64,000 nucleotides of DNA from Zea mays (lineage: Eukaryota; Streptophyta; Magnoliopsida; Poales; Poaceae): positions 108,600,207 through 108,664,206 of the forward strand of contig NC_050098.1 in NCBI RefSeq assembly GCF_902167145.1, written 5' to 3'. The notes beneath the pieces were generated by a model, which saw only the letters and a program-made list of their open reading frames with translations, ran no database searches and was not told where the DNA came from. Both the position numbers and the translations under genes were made by a program. Positions 33,677-46,289 of the stretch are shown here, piece by piece. Each line of letters opens with the position of its first letter. Positions within the stretch are counted from its first letter, which is position 1.

Positions 33677-34983
33677 TGATAGTCGCCTAGAGGGGGGTGA
33701 ATAGGGCAAAACTGAAATTCTCAAAAATAATCACAACTACAAGCCGGGTTAGCGTTAGAAATATAATTGAGTCCGCGAGAGAGGGTGCAAAACAAATCGC
33801 AAGCAAATAAGAGGTGTGACACGCGGATTTGTTTTACCGAGGTTTGGTTCTTGCAAACCTACTCCCCGTTGAGGTGGTCACAAAGACCGGGTCTCTTTCA
33901 ACCCTTTCCCTCTCTCAAACGGTCCCTCGGACCGAGTGAGCTTTCTCTTCTCAATCACTTGGAACACAAAGTTCCTACAAGGACCACCACAAGATTGGTG
34001 TCTCTTGCCTCAATTACAAGTGAGTTTGATCGCAATAAAGAATCAAGAAGGAAGAAAGCAATCCAAGCGCAAGAGCTCGAAACAACACAACCAAATCTCT
34101 CTCACTAGTCACTAAAGCTTTGTGTGGAATTTGGGAGAGGGTTTGATCTCTTGAGTGTGTCAAGAATTGAATGCCTAGCTCTTGTAAGTGGTTGGAAGTG
34201 TAAAAACTTGGATGTAATGAATGGTGGGTGGTTGGGGGTATTTATAGCCCCAACCACCAAACTAGCCGTTTGGTGGGGATGACTGTCGTATGGTGCACCG
34301 GACAGTCCGGTGTACACCGGACATGTCCGGTGCGCCAGCCACGACACCAAAGCCGTTGGGTTTCGACCGTTGGAGCTCTGTCTTCTGGGCCCGCCTGGAT
34401 GTCCGGTGGCGTACCGGACATGTACTGTAGAGTGTCCGGTGCGCCAGCATGGGCGTGCCTGACTTCTGCGCGCGCTGGCGCACATTCAATGCGCTGCAGG
34501 TAGCCGTTGGCGCCGAAGTATCCATTGCTTCGATGTCACACCGGACAGTCCGGTGTACACCGGACATGTCCGGTGAATTATAGCGGACTAGCCGTTGCGA
34601 ATTCCCGAAGCTGGCGAGTTCCTGAGGCGCCGTTCCTTGGAGCACCGGACACTGTCCGGTGTACACCGGACAGTCCGGTGAATTATAGTGGAGCGCCTCC
34701 GGATTTTCCCGAAGGTGACGAGTTTGACTTGGAGTCCTCTGGTGCACCGGACACTGTCTGGTGGCACACCAGACAGTCCGGTGCGCCAGACCAGAGGTGC
34801 CTTCGGTTGTCCCTTTGCTCTTTTGTTGAACCCAATACTTTGTCCTTTTTATTGGCTAAGTGTGAACCTTTGGCACCTGTATAACTTATACACTAGAGCA
34901 AACTAGTTAGTCCAATTATTTGTGTTGGGCAATTCAACCACCAAAATTATTTAGGAACTAGGTGTAAGCCTAATTCCCTTTCA
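33677..34983 (-). repeat. 5' LTR of Copia-2
   Basis: This 1,307-bp LTR matches the left LTR but carries one extra palindromic unit near 34752-34775. Palindromes lie at about 34289-34335, 34395-34445, 34537-34575, 34640-34682 and 34740-34788, all upstream of the TATA box in the direction of transcription. Confidence 0.9.
34239..34246 (-). promoter_or_regulatory. TATA box of the Copia-2 5' LTR
   Basis: TATAAATA on the minus strand lies in GGGGCTATAAATACCCCC, downstream of the palindrome array and about 560 bp upstream of the LTR inner end. Confidence 0.65.
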
Positions 34984-35723
34984 GGACTATATTGAATTTG
35001 ATGTTCTATGTAATCTAAATAATTTAGAGGAGAAACTTTCTTTTACTGTTGATTTGCCATGGTTATCTGAACATACATATCATGTTATTGGAAGATATGA
35101 CTGGAAAGGATAATATATGGTACATCGAGTATATATTTGTTCAGATATGAAAGCTCTTTTTACCATGAAACAATACGATTAATTAGAGGGTTGTGTTAAA
35201 GCTAACCATATCACATCCAGTTCCACTTGTCCTTCTTTGTATGTTTTACAACAATAGGGTCAACTTGAAGAAGGGAAGCAAGGTTGGACGACATCAAGCA
35301 CTACATCAACACTTTTGCAGGCACCAACGAGTTTGAGTCGAGGATGACTCAAAACCAAGAAATGGAGAATGATGAGTACATGGATGTAAACTATATGGTA
35401 AAGGCCCAATCAATCATAGATTCCCATGCTCAAGGGGAGTTCAATTCCAGTTTATTCGCGAATCAGGTTAGGACTGCAGGAGTGGTTCTCATGAAAATGG
35501 ATGCCCAGACCACATACAGACTCCATTTTAAATGTTCTAGATATCGTTGGAAGCTAAGAAGATAAGCTTTCCAACCCAAATAGTCCCACATTAAAATATG
35601 CTCGGAGCTGATGGGAATCGTCGTAACATGATGACATCCAAAATTGCCAGAAATCAACCACGCCTGTTTCTTGGCCTAAAGGCCTTCTACATCCTAGGGT
35701 TGCTTGGCCACCCCCTTGGACAC
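34984..35723 (+). pseudogene. Element H coding remnant, right part
   Basis: The GGACT duplication is followed by YIEFDVLCNLNNLEEKLSF and LPWLSEHTYHVIGRYDWKG in the frame of the left fragment, then multiple stops. From about 35330 the sequence (GAGTCGAGGATGACTC) resembles the post-coding part seen again at 37405. I cannot assign a function to the second half. Confidence 0.5.
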
Positions 35724-37398
35724 TGTAAGGAAAATGACCCCGAGCCATTTAGGTCAATAGGTTTTGGTGTTTGATGATCAACATAACCTATGGACTAATG
35801 TATTTCCTAAGTATTTGTGTGTTGTAGTTCACAGGATGCGAAGTGGATTGGACTGAGGCTCTAAGGATGCAACACCTCAAAGAAGACACTATAAGACTCA
35901 TAGAAGACATTACAAAGTAATATTGAAGACACTTTATACATGCTAAGAGTCCAACACATCAAGAAGTAGAAGTGAGATACAAAGCTACAAAACAAAAGTG
36001 AAGTTGATAAAGTTGAGAGGAAGGGCTGACTGAATTGGAAGTGTTTCACAACATCAAATCTATTCAAACTGACATGGCTTCAACTCTAAGATGTAGACAA
36101 TTTTATAAGCTTTCCAAGAAGTCCAAGATCATCAAAATCGGAGTTCGGAGCTAAAAGTTATGCCCACAATACGAAGTCGGAATTGCTGAAAAACTGCAGT
36201 AGCATATGGGATGTCCGGTGCACACTGGCCTGTCCGGTGTGCCAAATTTAATCAAACTGATATGGCTTCAACTCTGGGATGTAGAGAATTTCATAAGCTT
36301 TCCAAAAAGTACAAGATCATCGAAATCGGAGTTCGGAGCTAAAAGTTATGGCCACAATATGACAAGCAGACATGGGTTGTCCGGTGCACACCGGACCGTC
36401 CGGTGCGCCATGTCCGGTGCGCCATCTTCGGAAGCTCCAACGGCTACTTTTAACGGCTAGTACACGTGGCATGTCCGGTGCACCATCGGATAGTCCGGTG
36501 CACCTGTCCGGTGCGCCACAGAAAGCTGCAGAACTGCTTTCCAACGGCTATATTTGAGTTGGGGCCTATATATACTTCACCCAACCGGGCATTTGAAGGT
36601 GTGGGAGCCCAAGCAACATACCAAGGCATATTGTAGACATTTCCAAGTGTTCAAACACCCAAGTGCTTAATAGAATCACTCGGTGATTAGCGTAGGTGCT
36701 TTGTGAAGTGCTTAGGTTAGTTAGACCGCATTAGCGCTTGCTCTAGGTGAATCCTAGTTAGTTGAGTGAGTTTAGACAAACCACACAACCCCTCGGCTCT
36801 TGCGTGAGCCGTTGTAATTGTACCGAGTGGGGCGAGAGTCTTGCGAGACCGTGACAACCGCGTTTGTGTCACGGCCGCCATCGTGTACCGGAGGGAACGA
36901 GGCCCACGACGTTTCGGCCGAAAGCTCGATAGTGGAGACGGCGGGGAGCGTCCGAGAGGAGCCAGAAGCGGAGCACCACTTGCGCGTGGTGAAGGCTCGT
37001 GGCTCTCTACAGAGTTACTCGACCGAGGTGCTTGGCCCTCGCGTGGGCTTCCCTTTGCGTAGGGGCACCAACGAGGATTAGTCGGGACCTTGCGCGGTTC
37101 CGAATACCTCGGTAAAAATACCGACGTTATCCACGAGAGTTTGCTTCTCTACTTTGCTCTTTATGTTTCCGCATTTATATTAAGCATTTAAGTTTCAATC
37201 TTGTAGTCATACTTATTTAGTGTAGATTGAAACTTAGCCATTGCGGTAGAGATAGCAACACTTAGACAAAACCTAGTTTGCACATTCTAGTTTGACTATT
37301 TGCATAGGTTTTGCTCTAGGGATTTAATTGTGGCCTAGTTTAGCGAAAGTTTTAGAAGTCCTAATTCACCCCCTCTTAGGCGTCACCCGTTTCCTACA
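35724..37398. mobile_element. Solo LTR of a Sirevirus-type copia (1.68 kb)
   Basis: It runs from TGTAAGGAAA to TTTCCTACA, perfect or near-perfect inverted ends, with imperfect flanking duplications GACAC (35719-35723) and GCCAC (37399-37403). It contains CCGGTGCACACCGGACCGTCCGGTG-type palindromes (about 36213-36240, 36376-36425, 36470-36520) and CTATATATA at 36566-36574. Its CACCCCCTCTTAGGCG end is also found in the Sirevirus LTRs. A 188-bp tandem duplication is present. No coding region is seen. The plus orientation is suggested by palindromes preceding the TATA box. Confidence 0.75.
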
Positions 37399-38300
37399 GC
37401 CACCACTTGAGTCGAGGACGACCTAATTCAAGTGGGGGAGGATGATGAGGACATCACTCCCATACAAATAACACATGGACCAACAACACGAGCACATCCA
37501 TCATAGCTAAATCTTTAGGTTCGTTCTTACCTAGTCAATTGTGTTATAGAGGTTACACTTGGTGCCATGGATGGCTTTATGAGTAGGAGCCTCGGATAGG
37601 AACAGAAAGGACTTGGGAAAGGCCAAGATGTCAAGGAGGATAAGCTAGGATGTTAACAACAAGAGAAAGCCAAGTCTGACTCAACTTCATCTCCACCTCG
37701 GAGTCCAAGACTAGTCTGCACTAAAACGAATGCCCAGGATGCTTTTGAACTCCGATTAGGTTGGGATTTATATGGACGGAAAGCGATAAGATTTCCAGCC
37801 AAACTGGAACCACCTTATAATGCATCCGGAGTCAACAGGAATCGTAGAAACAAGTCAGCATTCAAATTTTGCTTTTGTGTTGTGACACTGTCCGTTGGAT
37901 TGTTGGGCCGTGTATCATGTTGGAGCCCATTAGGGGTGAGACCAAGGCTCATGCACGCCCCTAACCTCTATTTTATCAGAAGCCGCCACCACACTAGGGT
38001 TTGGGTTTTGCTTAGATCATATCTGTCATCGAACAGTGTTGTCGTTAATCGTTTTGTGAGACCCCAACTCGTAATCATCATAGTTTGTGTTGTTTTATTC
38101 CTGTTCTTGCTTGTGTTCTTGATTGCGCTTGTAGGGATAAGCCTTTATGGCAAGGTCACTCATGTGTCACAGGTGATAACAAATTTAACAGTGGTGTAGT
38201 GATTGCGAGGATCTTTTCGCTCGGAGCCTTAGATCATCAATGTCGAGATCACCACCAGTCAAGTTATCATACCTCATGGAAGATCGGGCCTTGCCCTCTA
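37399..38300 (+). other. Element H 3' part: polypurine-like tract and LTR-like sequence
   Basis: TTGAGTCGAGGACGACC and CAAGTGGGGGAGGATGATGAGGACATC (about 37405-37455) resemble the end of a gypsy coding region and PPT. The rest, including a block near 37770-37870 similar to 35560-35640, is non-coding and probably LTR. The junction with the minus-strand gag remnant near 38300 is not sharp to my reading. Confidence 0.4.
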
Positions 38301-39416
38301 CCACTCCTCGTGCTTCTACCTGACTTGTACCAAGTCAGCAATCCTAGCTTCAGAAGCTTCAGAGTGATATTGGATGTGGAACTGATTTTCTAGCTACTGC
38401 GATGTCCGGATCGAGTCCACGCCTAGCGAGGTATACCACACAAAGGTTAGCCCTATGAGGGACTGTGAAAAGAATCTCACCCGTAATGGGTCTGATATTG
38501 AGACTGTCCCAAGCTGCGTAAAGTATCGGCTAGCGTGCTCAATAGAGCTAGCTCCTTCTGATCCTTTAAACTTGGTGAACTCAGGGAGCCAATACTTGTG
38601 TGGAAGAGGGATCAAGTCATACTCACTAGGATATGGCTTGGCGTACCTGATTTTCTTCGGCCTCGGGGTCATGCCAAATTGATCTCTTAAAATAACAGTG
38701 ATTTGATTTGTAGTAGCAATTCCTAGGGCTGAGCTCTCATGACTCAGCCTAGTAGCATATTTGTCCAACCACGCTTGCTTCTCGGTGTCTGCTCCAAAAA
38801 GTCCTACCACATCAGACTACATTTGGTGAGTTGTGCTGGCATGATCTTGCACATACATGCATGAATACCCGTGTGGGATGTGGTTAGGCTGCTTGTTGAA
38901 CAACTAGCAATCTTTAGAACCTCCACCCATCTTGTAAACAACATACACTGGTGCAGCGGGCAGATGTGCCTCTAGGGAAGCGACTGAATAAGGCAGAGGC
39001 GGCCTAGTCTAGAAAGGGAATTCCCCTTTGTGACTTCCCAGAACTAGGCCTGTTGGAGAGTACCGATGTTTGATGATCTCTTGGACGAAGCGAATGGCCA
39101 TGTGTCCGGATGCATTCATCAGACTCATAGTGACGATGGTGCGAATGAGCCAACATATAGTTGACTTCTTGATGCAAAGCCCTAGGGCGCTCTTCCGAGG
39201 GCACCGAGAGATCTACCTCGTCAAGAGTACCCTCAGGCGAGAACCCCTTCCACCGGATGCCATGGTTGTGGGTCTTCTCGAAAGAGCAGATGATTTCGGC
39301 GTGCCACCTGAACTATACCCCGATCAGGAAGGTGTTGACGTGTTCTGAATAGATTCCTTGCGTACACAAACATGTGCAAACATTAGTCCAAGCCATGTTC
39401 AGCTCCCCGGGCCATA
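38300..39416 (-). pseudogene. gag: Element D gag remnant (Ty3/gypsy), main part
   Basis: The minus strand reads YPSEYDLIPLPHKYWLPEF, GSSEGASSIEHASRYFTQLG-like and LIGLTFVWYTSL. Across a stop at 38394-38396 it continues with LENQFHIQYHSEASEARIADLVQVR. This is the typical capsid region of a plant gypsy gag. Further right the frame is broken, with recognisable N-terminal gag pieces (for example 39004-39204). A Tekay-family solo LTR interrupts it at 39417, and the gag N-terminal side resumes at 58372. Protease and pol are absent here; they would lie beyond element H, outside the window. Confidence 0.68.
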
Positions 39417-40389
39417 TGTAACACCCAAAATTCTATTTTGGGATTCATAAAAGTTTTTCTTCAAAAAGATTTTGAGTTAAAATATCATCTAAAAATAAAT
39501 TCCTTTCTTTTAAAAGTGTATTTCCCTAAAGTAAATAAATAATAATAGTAGGATTTGTAAACCCTGAATAATGCCCTAAGAATTTTTCTTACTTTTGGAA
39601 GCTACATCTCCTAAAATAAATTTGTTTGCCAAGGTAGATTAATAAGGTTCCTATATCAATTTAGTTACTCCTTTGCCAAATTAAATATTCATGAGTACTC
39701 GCAAAGAAAATAATAAATACTGTTATACTAGGAATCGGTTTTTATTAAAATACCTATTTGTGGATGGGAGAATTTCATATTTAAACATTTACTTACATAG
39801 GATAATGAATAAATAAATAAAGTGGAAAAATATACTTTGCATCTCTTGATGGTGATTTTTGCTTGTGCATTTATGTTGAAGACCTGAATTCAAAGTTTGA
39901 ACTTGAAAACTGAAATAGAAAAGAAATCAGAAAACAGAAAATAAAAGGGACAAGAAAAAGAATCTTATCTCAACACCCTGGGCCGAAACCCTCACCCCGG
40001 CCCACTCTTTCCCCACGCTAGCCGGCCCAGTACGCCACCGCACGGCCCACCCAACTTTTACTCCACACCGCACAAGCTATCACGTGGGACCAGGTCACCA
40101 GCGTCCCAGCCGCAACCAGGTACCAGACCGGAACCACTATCACGTGGGACCCCAGCTTCAGACTCGCTCGACTCTCCAGCTTGTTGCAATGTCGCCGGAG
40201 TCCGCTCGGCCGAGTCCCTGTTGATCCCACGAATCAAAACGCTACCGCCGTTACAAACCCCGGCTGTGGCGAGTGGTTCGAGTCCCTGTCGTTGGAGCGC
40301 GCTTCCCCGTGGCCACGAAATCCAGCATCTGTAATTGCGGTGAGATCTTTCTCCTTTGTCTTACCATGTTCCTAGGATTAGACAGCATG

Positions 40390-41930
40390 TTGTGGCTTGT
40401 GGTTTGGGACCCCAGATCGCCGGGCATGGCTGTGGCGGCAGGATTGCCCACGCGGTCCGCACACACCATCGCTGCGAGCTGTCGGGAGGAAGAAAGACGT
40501 GCCTTGCCGTTGGATCGTAGGGAGAGGTGGAGATTAGACGTTGGGCATACCTGTTTGGGGAATAGATCTGAGCCATAGGATGAGATCGAACGGATTAGGA
40601 TAGATCTTGATTCAATAAAATCTGACTGTCTAACTTTGATCCGTTGTACAACACTTCGTATCGCTTTGTTATAAGATTCGAGCTATCCAATGGCTCAGGC
40701 GGGCAGATACCCCTTCAGCCGTAGCTTTGCAAAAGATACCCCTAGTTTCTATTATTGAAACCGTAGTCCTGTCAATTTATAGAACCATTAACACGGAGCC
40801 CTAGTATTTATATTTTAGACATGGATTTTATTAAATAGTGGTCATTGTCCAACCCTTTTTGTTAACTGTAATCAAATCAGAAAATCAATTATTATGTACA
40901 AAAATAAACGTAGGAATTTAGAAAAACCATAACTTCCTCATACTAATTTCAAATTGACCCGTTCGAGTTGCGTTGTACTCATATTAATGTCAGTCATCAT
41001 TTAGTAAACTTATTTTATTATGTCACATGTTGTTAACATCAAGAACTTCATTTGTTTTAGCTTATGTTTTACACGTAAACATTCAGAAAATTATATCTCT
41101 TTAACCATAACTCTGAATTTAGTGATTCTCGAACCTACGATCTCGTAGTAGAGCGTAAAATATTCTTACGTAGTTTGTTCTCATCTTTCATGTAATGATA
41201 TTTTATGTACTCCTTGTCTATTTGTATGTATTGCTACGAGTAGCAGCGAGGTCACGAGAAACCAGAAGACCAACTTGGTGATATTCTTACGTAGTTTGTT
41301 CTCATCTTTCGTGTAATGATATTTTGTGGCTTGTGGTTTGGGACCCCAGATCGCTGGGCATGGCTGTGGCGACAGGATTGCCGCCGCGGTGCGCACACAC
41401 CATCGCTGCGGCTATCGGGGAGGAAGAATGACCTGCCTTGCCGTTGGATCGTAGGGAGAGGTGGAGATTAGACGTTGGGCATACCTGTTTGGGGAATAGA
41501 TCTGAGCCATAGGATGGAATCGAATAGATTAGGTTAGATCTTGATTCATTAAAATATGACCGTCGAACTTTGATCCGATGGACAGCACTTGGTATTGCTT
41601 CGTTATAAGATTCGAGCTAATCTTGGCCGTCTGCCATGAATCCAATGGCTCAGGCGGACAGATATCCCTTCAGCCGTGTAGCTTTGCAAAAGAGACCCTC
41701 TAGTTTCTATTATTGAACTCGCAGTCCTGTCGATTTATAGAACCATTAACATGGAGCCCTGGTATTTATATTTTAGACCCTGGATTTTATTAAAATAGTG
41801 GTCGTCGTCCAACCCTTTTTGGTTAACTGTAATGAAATCAGAAAATCAATTATTATGTAAAAAACGTAGGAATTCAGGAAAATCATAACTTCCTCATACT
41901 AATTCCAAATTGACCCATTCGAGTTGCGTT
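40390..41930 (+). repeat. Direct duplication inside solo LTR C
   Basis: TTGTGGCTTGTGGTTTGGGACC occurs at about 40391 and again at about 41325. The following sequence repeats with minor changes, including GCATACCTGTTTGGGGAATAG and the GAGTTGCGTT block at about 40965 and 41921. The unit is about 934 bp. The second unit continues at 56804 on the other side of the nested element. Confidence 0.8.
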
Positions 41931-44900
41931 TGTAACACCCCAGGTGTTACCAAGGCCATGGTTTCAATTATGCACTGATGACTTGTGATCACATGTGGTT
42001 AAGTGGAGGAGAAGAAGAACCTAAAACCTTGGAAGCATGGGTTAGTTAAGAGGGGTTAATGGCAAAGGCTTCACCCACACAATTGGAACAAGGGTCATGT
42101 GGAGCCAAGGTGATTAAACCCTAAAGACACCTAAGGGCACTAGACTTCCAAGCAAGGGATCAGTGGATAAGTTAATCAAATTGACAAAGCATGATCCTAT
42201 TCCATAAAGAAGTTTTAGTAACAATGTAACCTACCAAATGCAGGGAGGGAACATTGCAAAAAGACCCCTTGATGACCCCAATTTCACCCCTTAAGTGGAG
42301 AGCACACTAGAGCTCTCTAATTCTCTCTAAGTCAAAATCTAACCCTAATCTAAAGATCCACCATGTTCACTTAGTAATTGGCACCAAAACCACTTGGGTT
42401 AAATACCAAAAAGGTGCCAAACCACCTAAGACACCCACTGGAAAAGTTTGAAACCGAGCCCAAGTCGTTTGACAAGATTTTGCATGGTTTTTGTCGCGAG
42501 GTGGACAGAGGGACAAACCAAATTTGGCGTCCGCAAATCTCCCTACCTATGGCATATCTGCCATTGGAACTCACATACAAGAGACATCCCTAGGTGCTAG
42601 GAGGAGGCCTGCGCCGGATTTTTGCCAATATTCGCACTTTTGCGATCTCGGCGAGCTGTTGAGCAAGGGCAGAAGAACACTTCCACGTGTTCAACGCGCT
42701 CTGAACGCGCCAGAGCACGCCCAGCGCCCGACCCCGCGCGCCCCGCGCCACGCCTGTGTCTCCTGCCCGCGCCCGCGCCTATAAAGCCCACCGAAGCTTC
42801 AACCGTACTCCCCCACGCGCTCTCGACCTCACCGGAGCCAGAGATCACCGGCGTTTGCCCTGCTGACGGCGTGCCAGCGGCCGCCCGATCCCCCGCCACC
42901 GTAGACTGGCCAGCAGAGCCATCTCCAACCCCGTCCAACCCTCGAAATAGACTCTACGTGCCTCGGTGAAGCTCCCAGAGCGAGGAATCGAGCTCTGCCT
43001 CACCAGAGACGCCGGATCAAGGTTGCCGGACTTCACCCGACCGCCGGTGAACGTAGACAGAGCTCCACGGTGAGTTGTTCTTCGATTCCTTGCATGGGTT
43101 GACCCTTTAGCACACCGTGAAGCTTCTCGTGCCCTTGGATTGACCTGTATCACCGCGGATAGGCCGGAGCACACGCCGTCGACGAGCTCGCCCACCTACG
43201 CACGTGGACCGGCCGATTCTGACCATCACTTTCGTCGAGCCGCACCTCGTTGTGACCGCAAGGACCTCCCGAAGCCAACCCCACCCTTCGTCGGACTTTC
43301 CTCGCCGCCGGTAAGCCGCGCCGCCCTTTTTCCTTTCGCGGGAACTGTTCAAAAGGGGGGGACCTCGGGGAAGAAGAAATAGAAGCCAGGGGTTTTTGAA
43401 CTGTCAGAGACTCAGGGGAATAGTTGCGCAGGGGTATAAATTAAAGGAATGGTTTAGGAAGAACCCAGGGACCTCGGTGCAAACTGGTTTTCCAGGAAAC
43501 CTTTTTAATATTTCTAATTTAAATACAAACAGAGCTTGTAAAATTCATAACTTCAGTTTTATTCAACCAAATTTGGTCAAACCAATTTTGCCTGATTCTA
43601 AATAATGTGAACTACTTAGGAAAAATACAAAACCCTCTTAGTATTGCAAAAGAATTTTAAGTTTGGATTTAAATATTGTTTTGGCCAAAAGTTAAATAAT
43701 AGAAGGAAAAATAGTTACACTATTAGACTGAGGTTAAGAAAAATCAGAGAAGTACTTAATCACTCCTTGATCTGTTCAAAAATAGTAAACCCCTCAGTAC
43801 ACCAAATTAAGGTAGGGTTTGCCATTTAAATCATTTTTAGCTTAAAGATAAAGAAAATAGAAAAGGTAATTTAAAATAAAAACCATGGAGCAACCACATT
43901 TTTGTTAACTCACTTATTTAATGTAGTTCACTGGAAAAATTTATTAGACCTTTGTTTAGTACAAAGGAAATGAGATACCTTTTATTTAATGAAAACTTAG
44001 GAAAATCTTAGAGAAATAATCCTGAGGAGAAAACACCCGAAACCTTGGGATAACTAATACTTTGTTATTATAAACATAGGAAAAATATGAAATCTGTTGT
44101 TTAGTATTTTTCAAATAACAAGTTAGTTATAAGTACCTTTTTGGCATGAAACTTTAGAAACTCACAACTAAATATCCAGTAGGCCTTTTTCTGTGATTTT
44201 TAACACAGAGGCCTAATATCACCTATGAATCTGGACAAAAATAAAATTTGGTACAGAAACTTCACTTACATCATAGCTATAGTGTCAAATGTCGTTTTAC
44301 ACTTGTTTTTGTTAATTTTGCACAAGTAGTATCTGAATCAGTATCCACCTCAATTTTTTAGGAGAACCCACAAATGTTAATGGTAACCCACTGTAATTTT
44401 TACAGAAATTTTGGAAATTTTAAAATCACTGTTTTAGTTCAAACCCAACTTAAGAGCATGAAAAGAGAATAAAAGAAAGAATTAAGTAGTGGAGATAAAT
44501 GTTACCCTGACCAAGACAGCAAAACTCTTAAGTACCTACTAAGACCTTTAAGGGCAATCCAAACCTTAATCCACTACAGTTGCCTCTAAGCAAAACCTCA
44601 AACCTAAATTGATAAACATAAATCACCAGAGCTTCTTATAACCAGGAAAACCCTAAGTTATCAAATAACTTAGTTCTTCTTCACTACGCAAAATGGTTAC
44701 TAAATCATGCATATCATAGCATACATATTTCTTACTCTTTGCATTCGATAGATTGCAACCTCGCTGACGGAGAGTACATCCTCGTGCCGGAGCAAGGATT
44801 TGCTCAGGAGGTAGCCCCGGATCCAGCACTAGAGCCTGCCGTCGAGGATCTGCCTGTCCTAGCTTTGGAAGGCAAGCCCCGGTTTTATGCATAACCGTTA

Positions 44901-46273
44901 TATATGCTATTTTACTACACTTAATGTTTGTAGGCTTGTATTGTGCACTTAAGTGTAGGAGTTGACTGAAACCCTAGTTGCATGAACTCAGGATTCCTTT
45001 TGAGATGGATACTAGTATGCTAGGTCGAGTAGCTGCTTTACTAATCAGGGATCTCGGTAGAAGTCGAGTGATTTTTCTAGCACTCGCGCGAGGTCAGGAA
45101 TTGGTTGTATCCATTTTTATATCATATTGATGATGGTCTGTGGATAACGATCCATGGGGATGCGTTGTCTACGAGACGGAAATTGGAATAAGGATTAAGG
45201 TGTGGTACCGTGTGTCAAGCGTTTGAACGTACTAAACAAATGCCGAGAAATATGGTAAATCGGTAAGCCTAGTACCTGAGTGAAACTGCCCGCAGATTGC
45301 CCTCCTCACGCGACCAGAGACGTGGTTTCCCATTCCGGTTATGGTGGGTACAAGTGCGGTCACTGCACGACGGCAGTCGGGGTCAGTGAGGCATTGTACG
45401 CCAAGGCGGTGAGCCCCTTTCTGTTGCCAAGGAATCGATAGGGATGGTTGATGTGTGTAGGGATGGAGTGCCTCGCCACGTCGTGTGTTTAGGTTTACCT
45501 TGCAAGGTTGAAACTCGATTCGAATCGTCTGCTTCTCGCAGCTAATGAGACTCCTTGATCCATGCTGCTACATTGAGTAACAAGTGGAAATGTGATGACT
45601 TGGCAAAAGTTGTTGATTGCTAAATGTTTGATACCATGTATGATTAGATAGGTATACATTTAGTCTTAAGAGATTCACACTAAAACTTGAAAAAGCTAAA
45701 ACTTGATTTTTAGACTCAGCTAGTGCTTTTGACAAACCAAACCCTTCAGCCAAACAGCTGCATGTCTAGAGGTAGAGGAGTAGACTCCTCACACCGGGTA
45801 AGTCTAGCTGAGTATTAGTATACTCAGCCTTGCTTGTGGCATAATTTTTTACAGGTTCTCTGGAGGACATGGTTGCTGGAGTGACTTGGCCGTCCATCTT
45901 GCCACCGGGATGGACAGTCGAGTGGGACCCTACCTCGGCTGAGGAGGAGCATGAGGAGTGATGGGACAGGCTTCCCCATCCCTCCATTTATTTACCGTTA
46001 GTTTTATTCCACTGCATTCCGAACAATGATCTCCACTTTTGCTAAAACTCCAATGTTGATGTAATAATTTGATACTCCTTAATGTATGGTTTTATGCTTT
46101 ATTGTATTTGCTTTATGCCTCACCTTCGAGTGAGTACGTGGTACTTGATCTTGTTAGTGGCCTCATCGGACTAGATCCGAGGGACTGATGTGTTATTCCT
46201 ATTTAAGTGCGGTCTAGCCTCTAAGGCGGGACTTAGGCACTTAAGTTGGAATAATTCGGGCGGTTCCGCCACA
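41931..46273 (+). repeat. 5' LTR of the Tekay-type element
   Basis: This 4,343-bp LTR runs from TGTAACACCCCAGG to CGGTTCCGCCACA. A plausible TATA box, CTATAAAGC, lies at about 42779-42787 after a GC-rich region. ORFs in it are not supported as genes. It contains a segment near 45228-45315 missing from the 3' LTR. Confidence 0.9.
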
Positions 46274-46275
46274 GA

Positions 46276-46289
46276 TGGTATCGGAGCTC
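46276..46289 (+). other. Primer-binding site of the Tekay-type element
   Basis: TGGTATCGGAGCTC follows the LTR end after two bases, the initiator-Met tRNA type. Confidence 0.8.

Larger units (their letters stand above)
25570..34983 (-). mobile_element. Copia-2: complete Sirevirus (Opie/Ji type), 9.4 kb
   Basis: The element is flanked by exact GGACT duplications (25565-25569 and 34984-34988). Both LTRs, PBS, full gag, pol, and a 3' region with PPT-like blocks are present in minus orientation. The LTRs are roughly 98% identical by eye, apart from a 22-bp palindrome unit present only in the right LTR. Gag is open; pol has two stops and one frameshift, so it could supply gag but not enzymes. It is inserted in the gag-like region of element H. 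Confidence 0.93.
25105..38300 (+). mobile_element. Element H: decayed Ty3/gypsy element, several times interrupted
   Basis: Visible pieces are 25105-25569 and 34984-35723 (gag-like coding remnants continuous across the Sirevirus insertion) and 37399 to about 38300 (polypurine-like GTGGGGGAGGATGATGAGG near 37434 and LTR-like sequence). The 5' end lies beyond element G, off the window. The right limit against the minus-strand gag remnant is approximate. No LTR pair can be matched here, so its class rests on the gag-like fragment and the CGAGGACGA...GGGGGAGG layout. Confidence 0.55.

Noticed and set aside
36818..37081. An 87-codon plus-strand ORF in a GC-rich segment, considered as a host exon
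   Set aside because: It lies inside the solo LTR 35724-37398 and the adjacent TACCGAGG...CCTCGGTA sequence is typical LTR; no homology or splice structure is evident.
37882..38393. ORFs with a hydrophobic segment that could be a membrane protein
   Set aside because: The region is LTR-like remnant next to a gag remnant read on the other strand; the hydrophobic stretch comes from T-rich sequence.
42378..43382. Pro/Arg-rich ORFs in the 5' LTR of the Tekay-type element
   Set aside because: The same frames are only partly preserved in the 3' LTR (52977-53994), with unrelated changes and different lengths, so no coding constraint is apparent.
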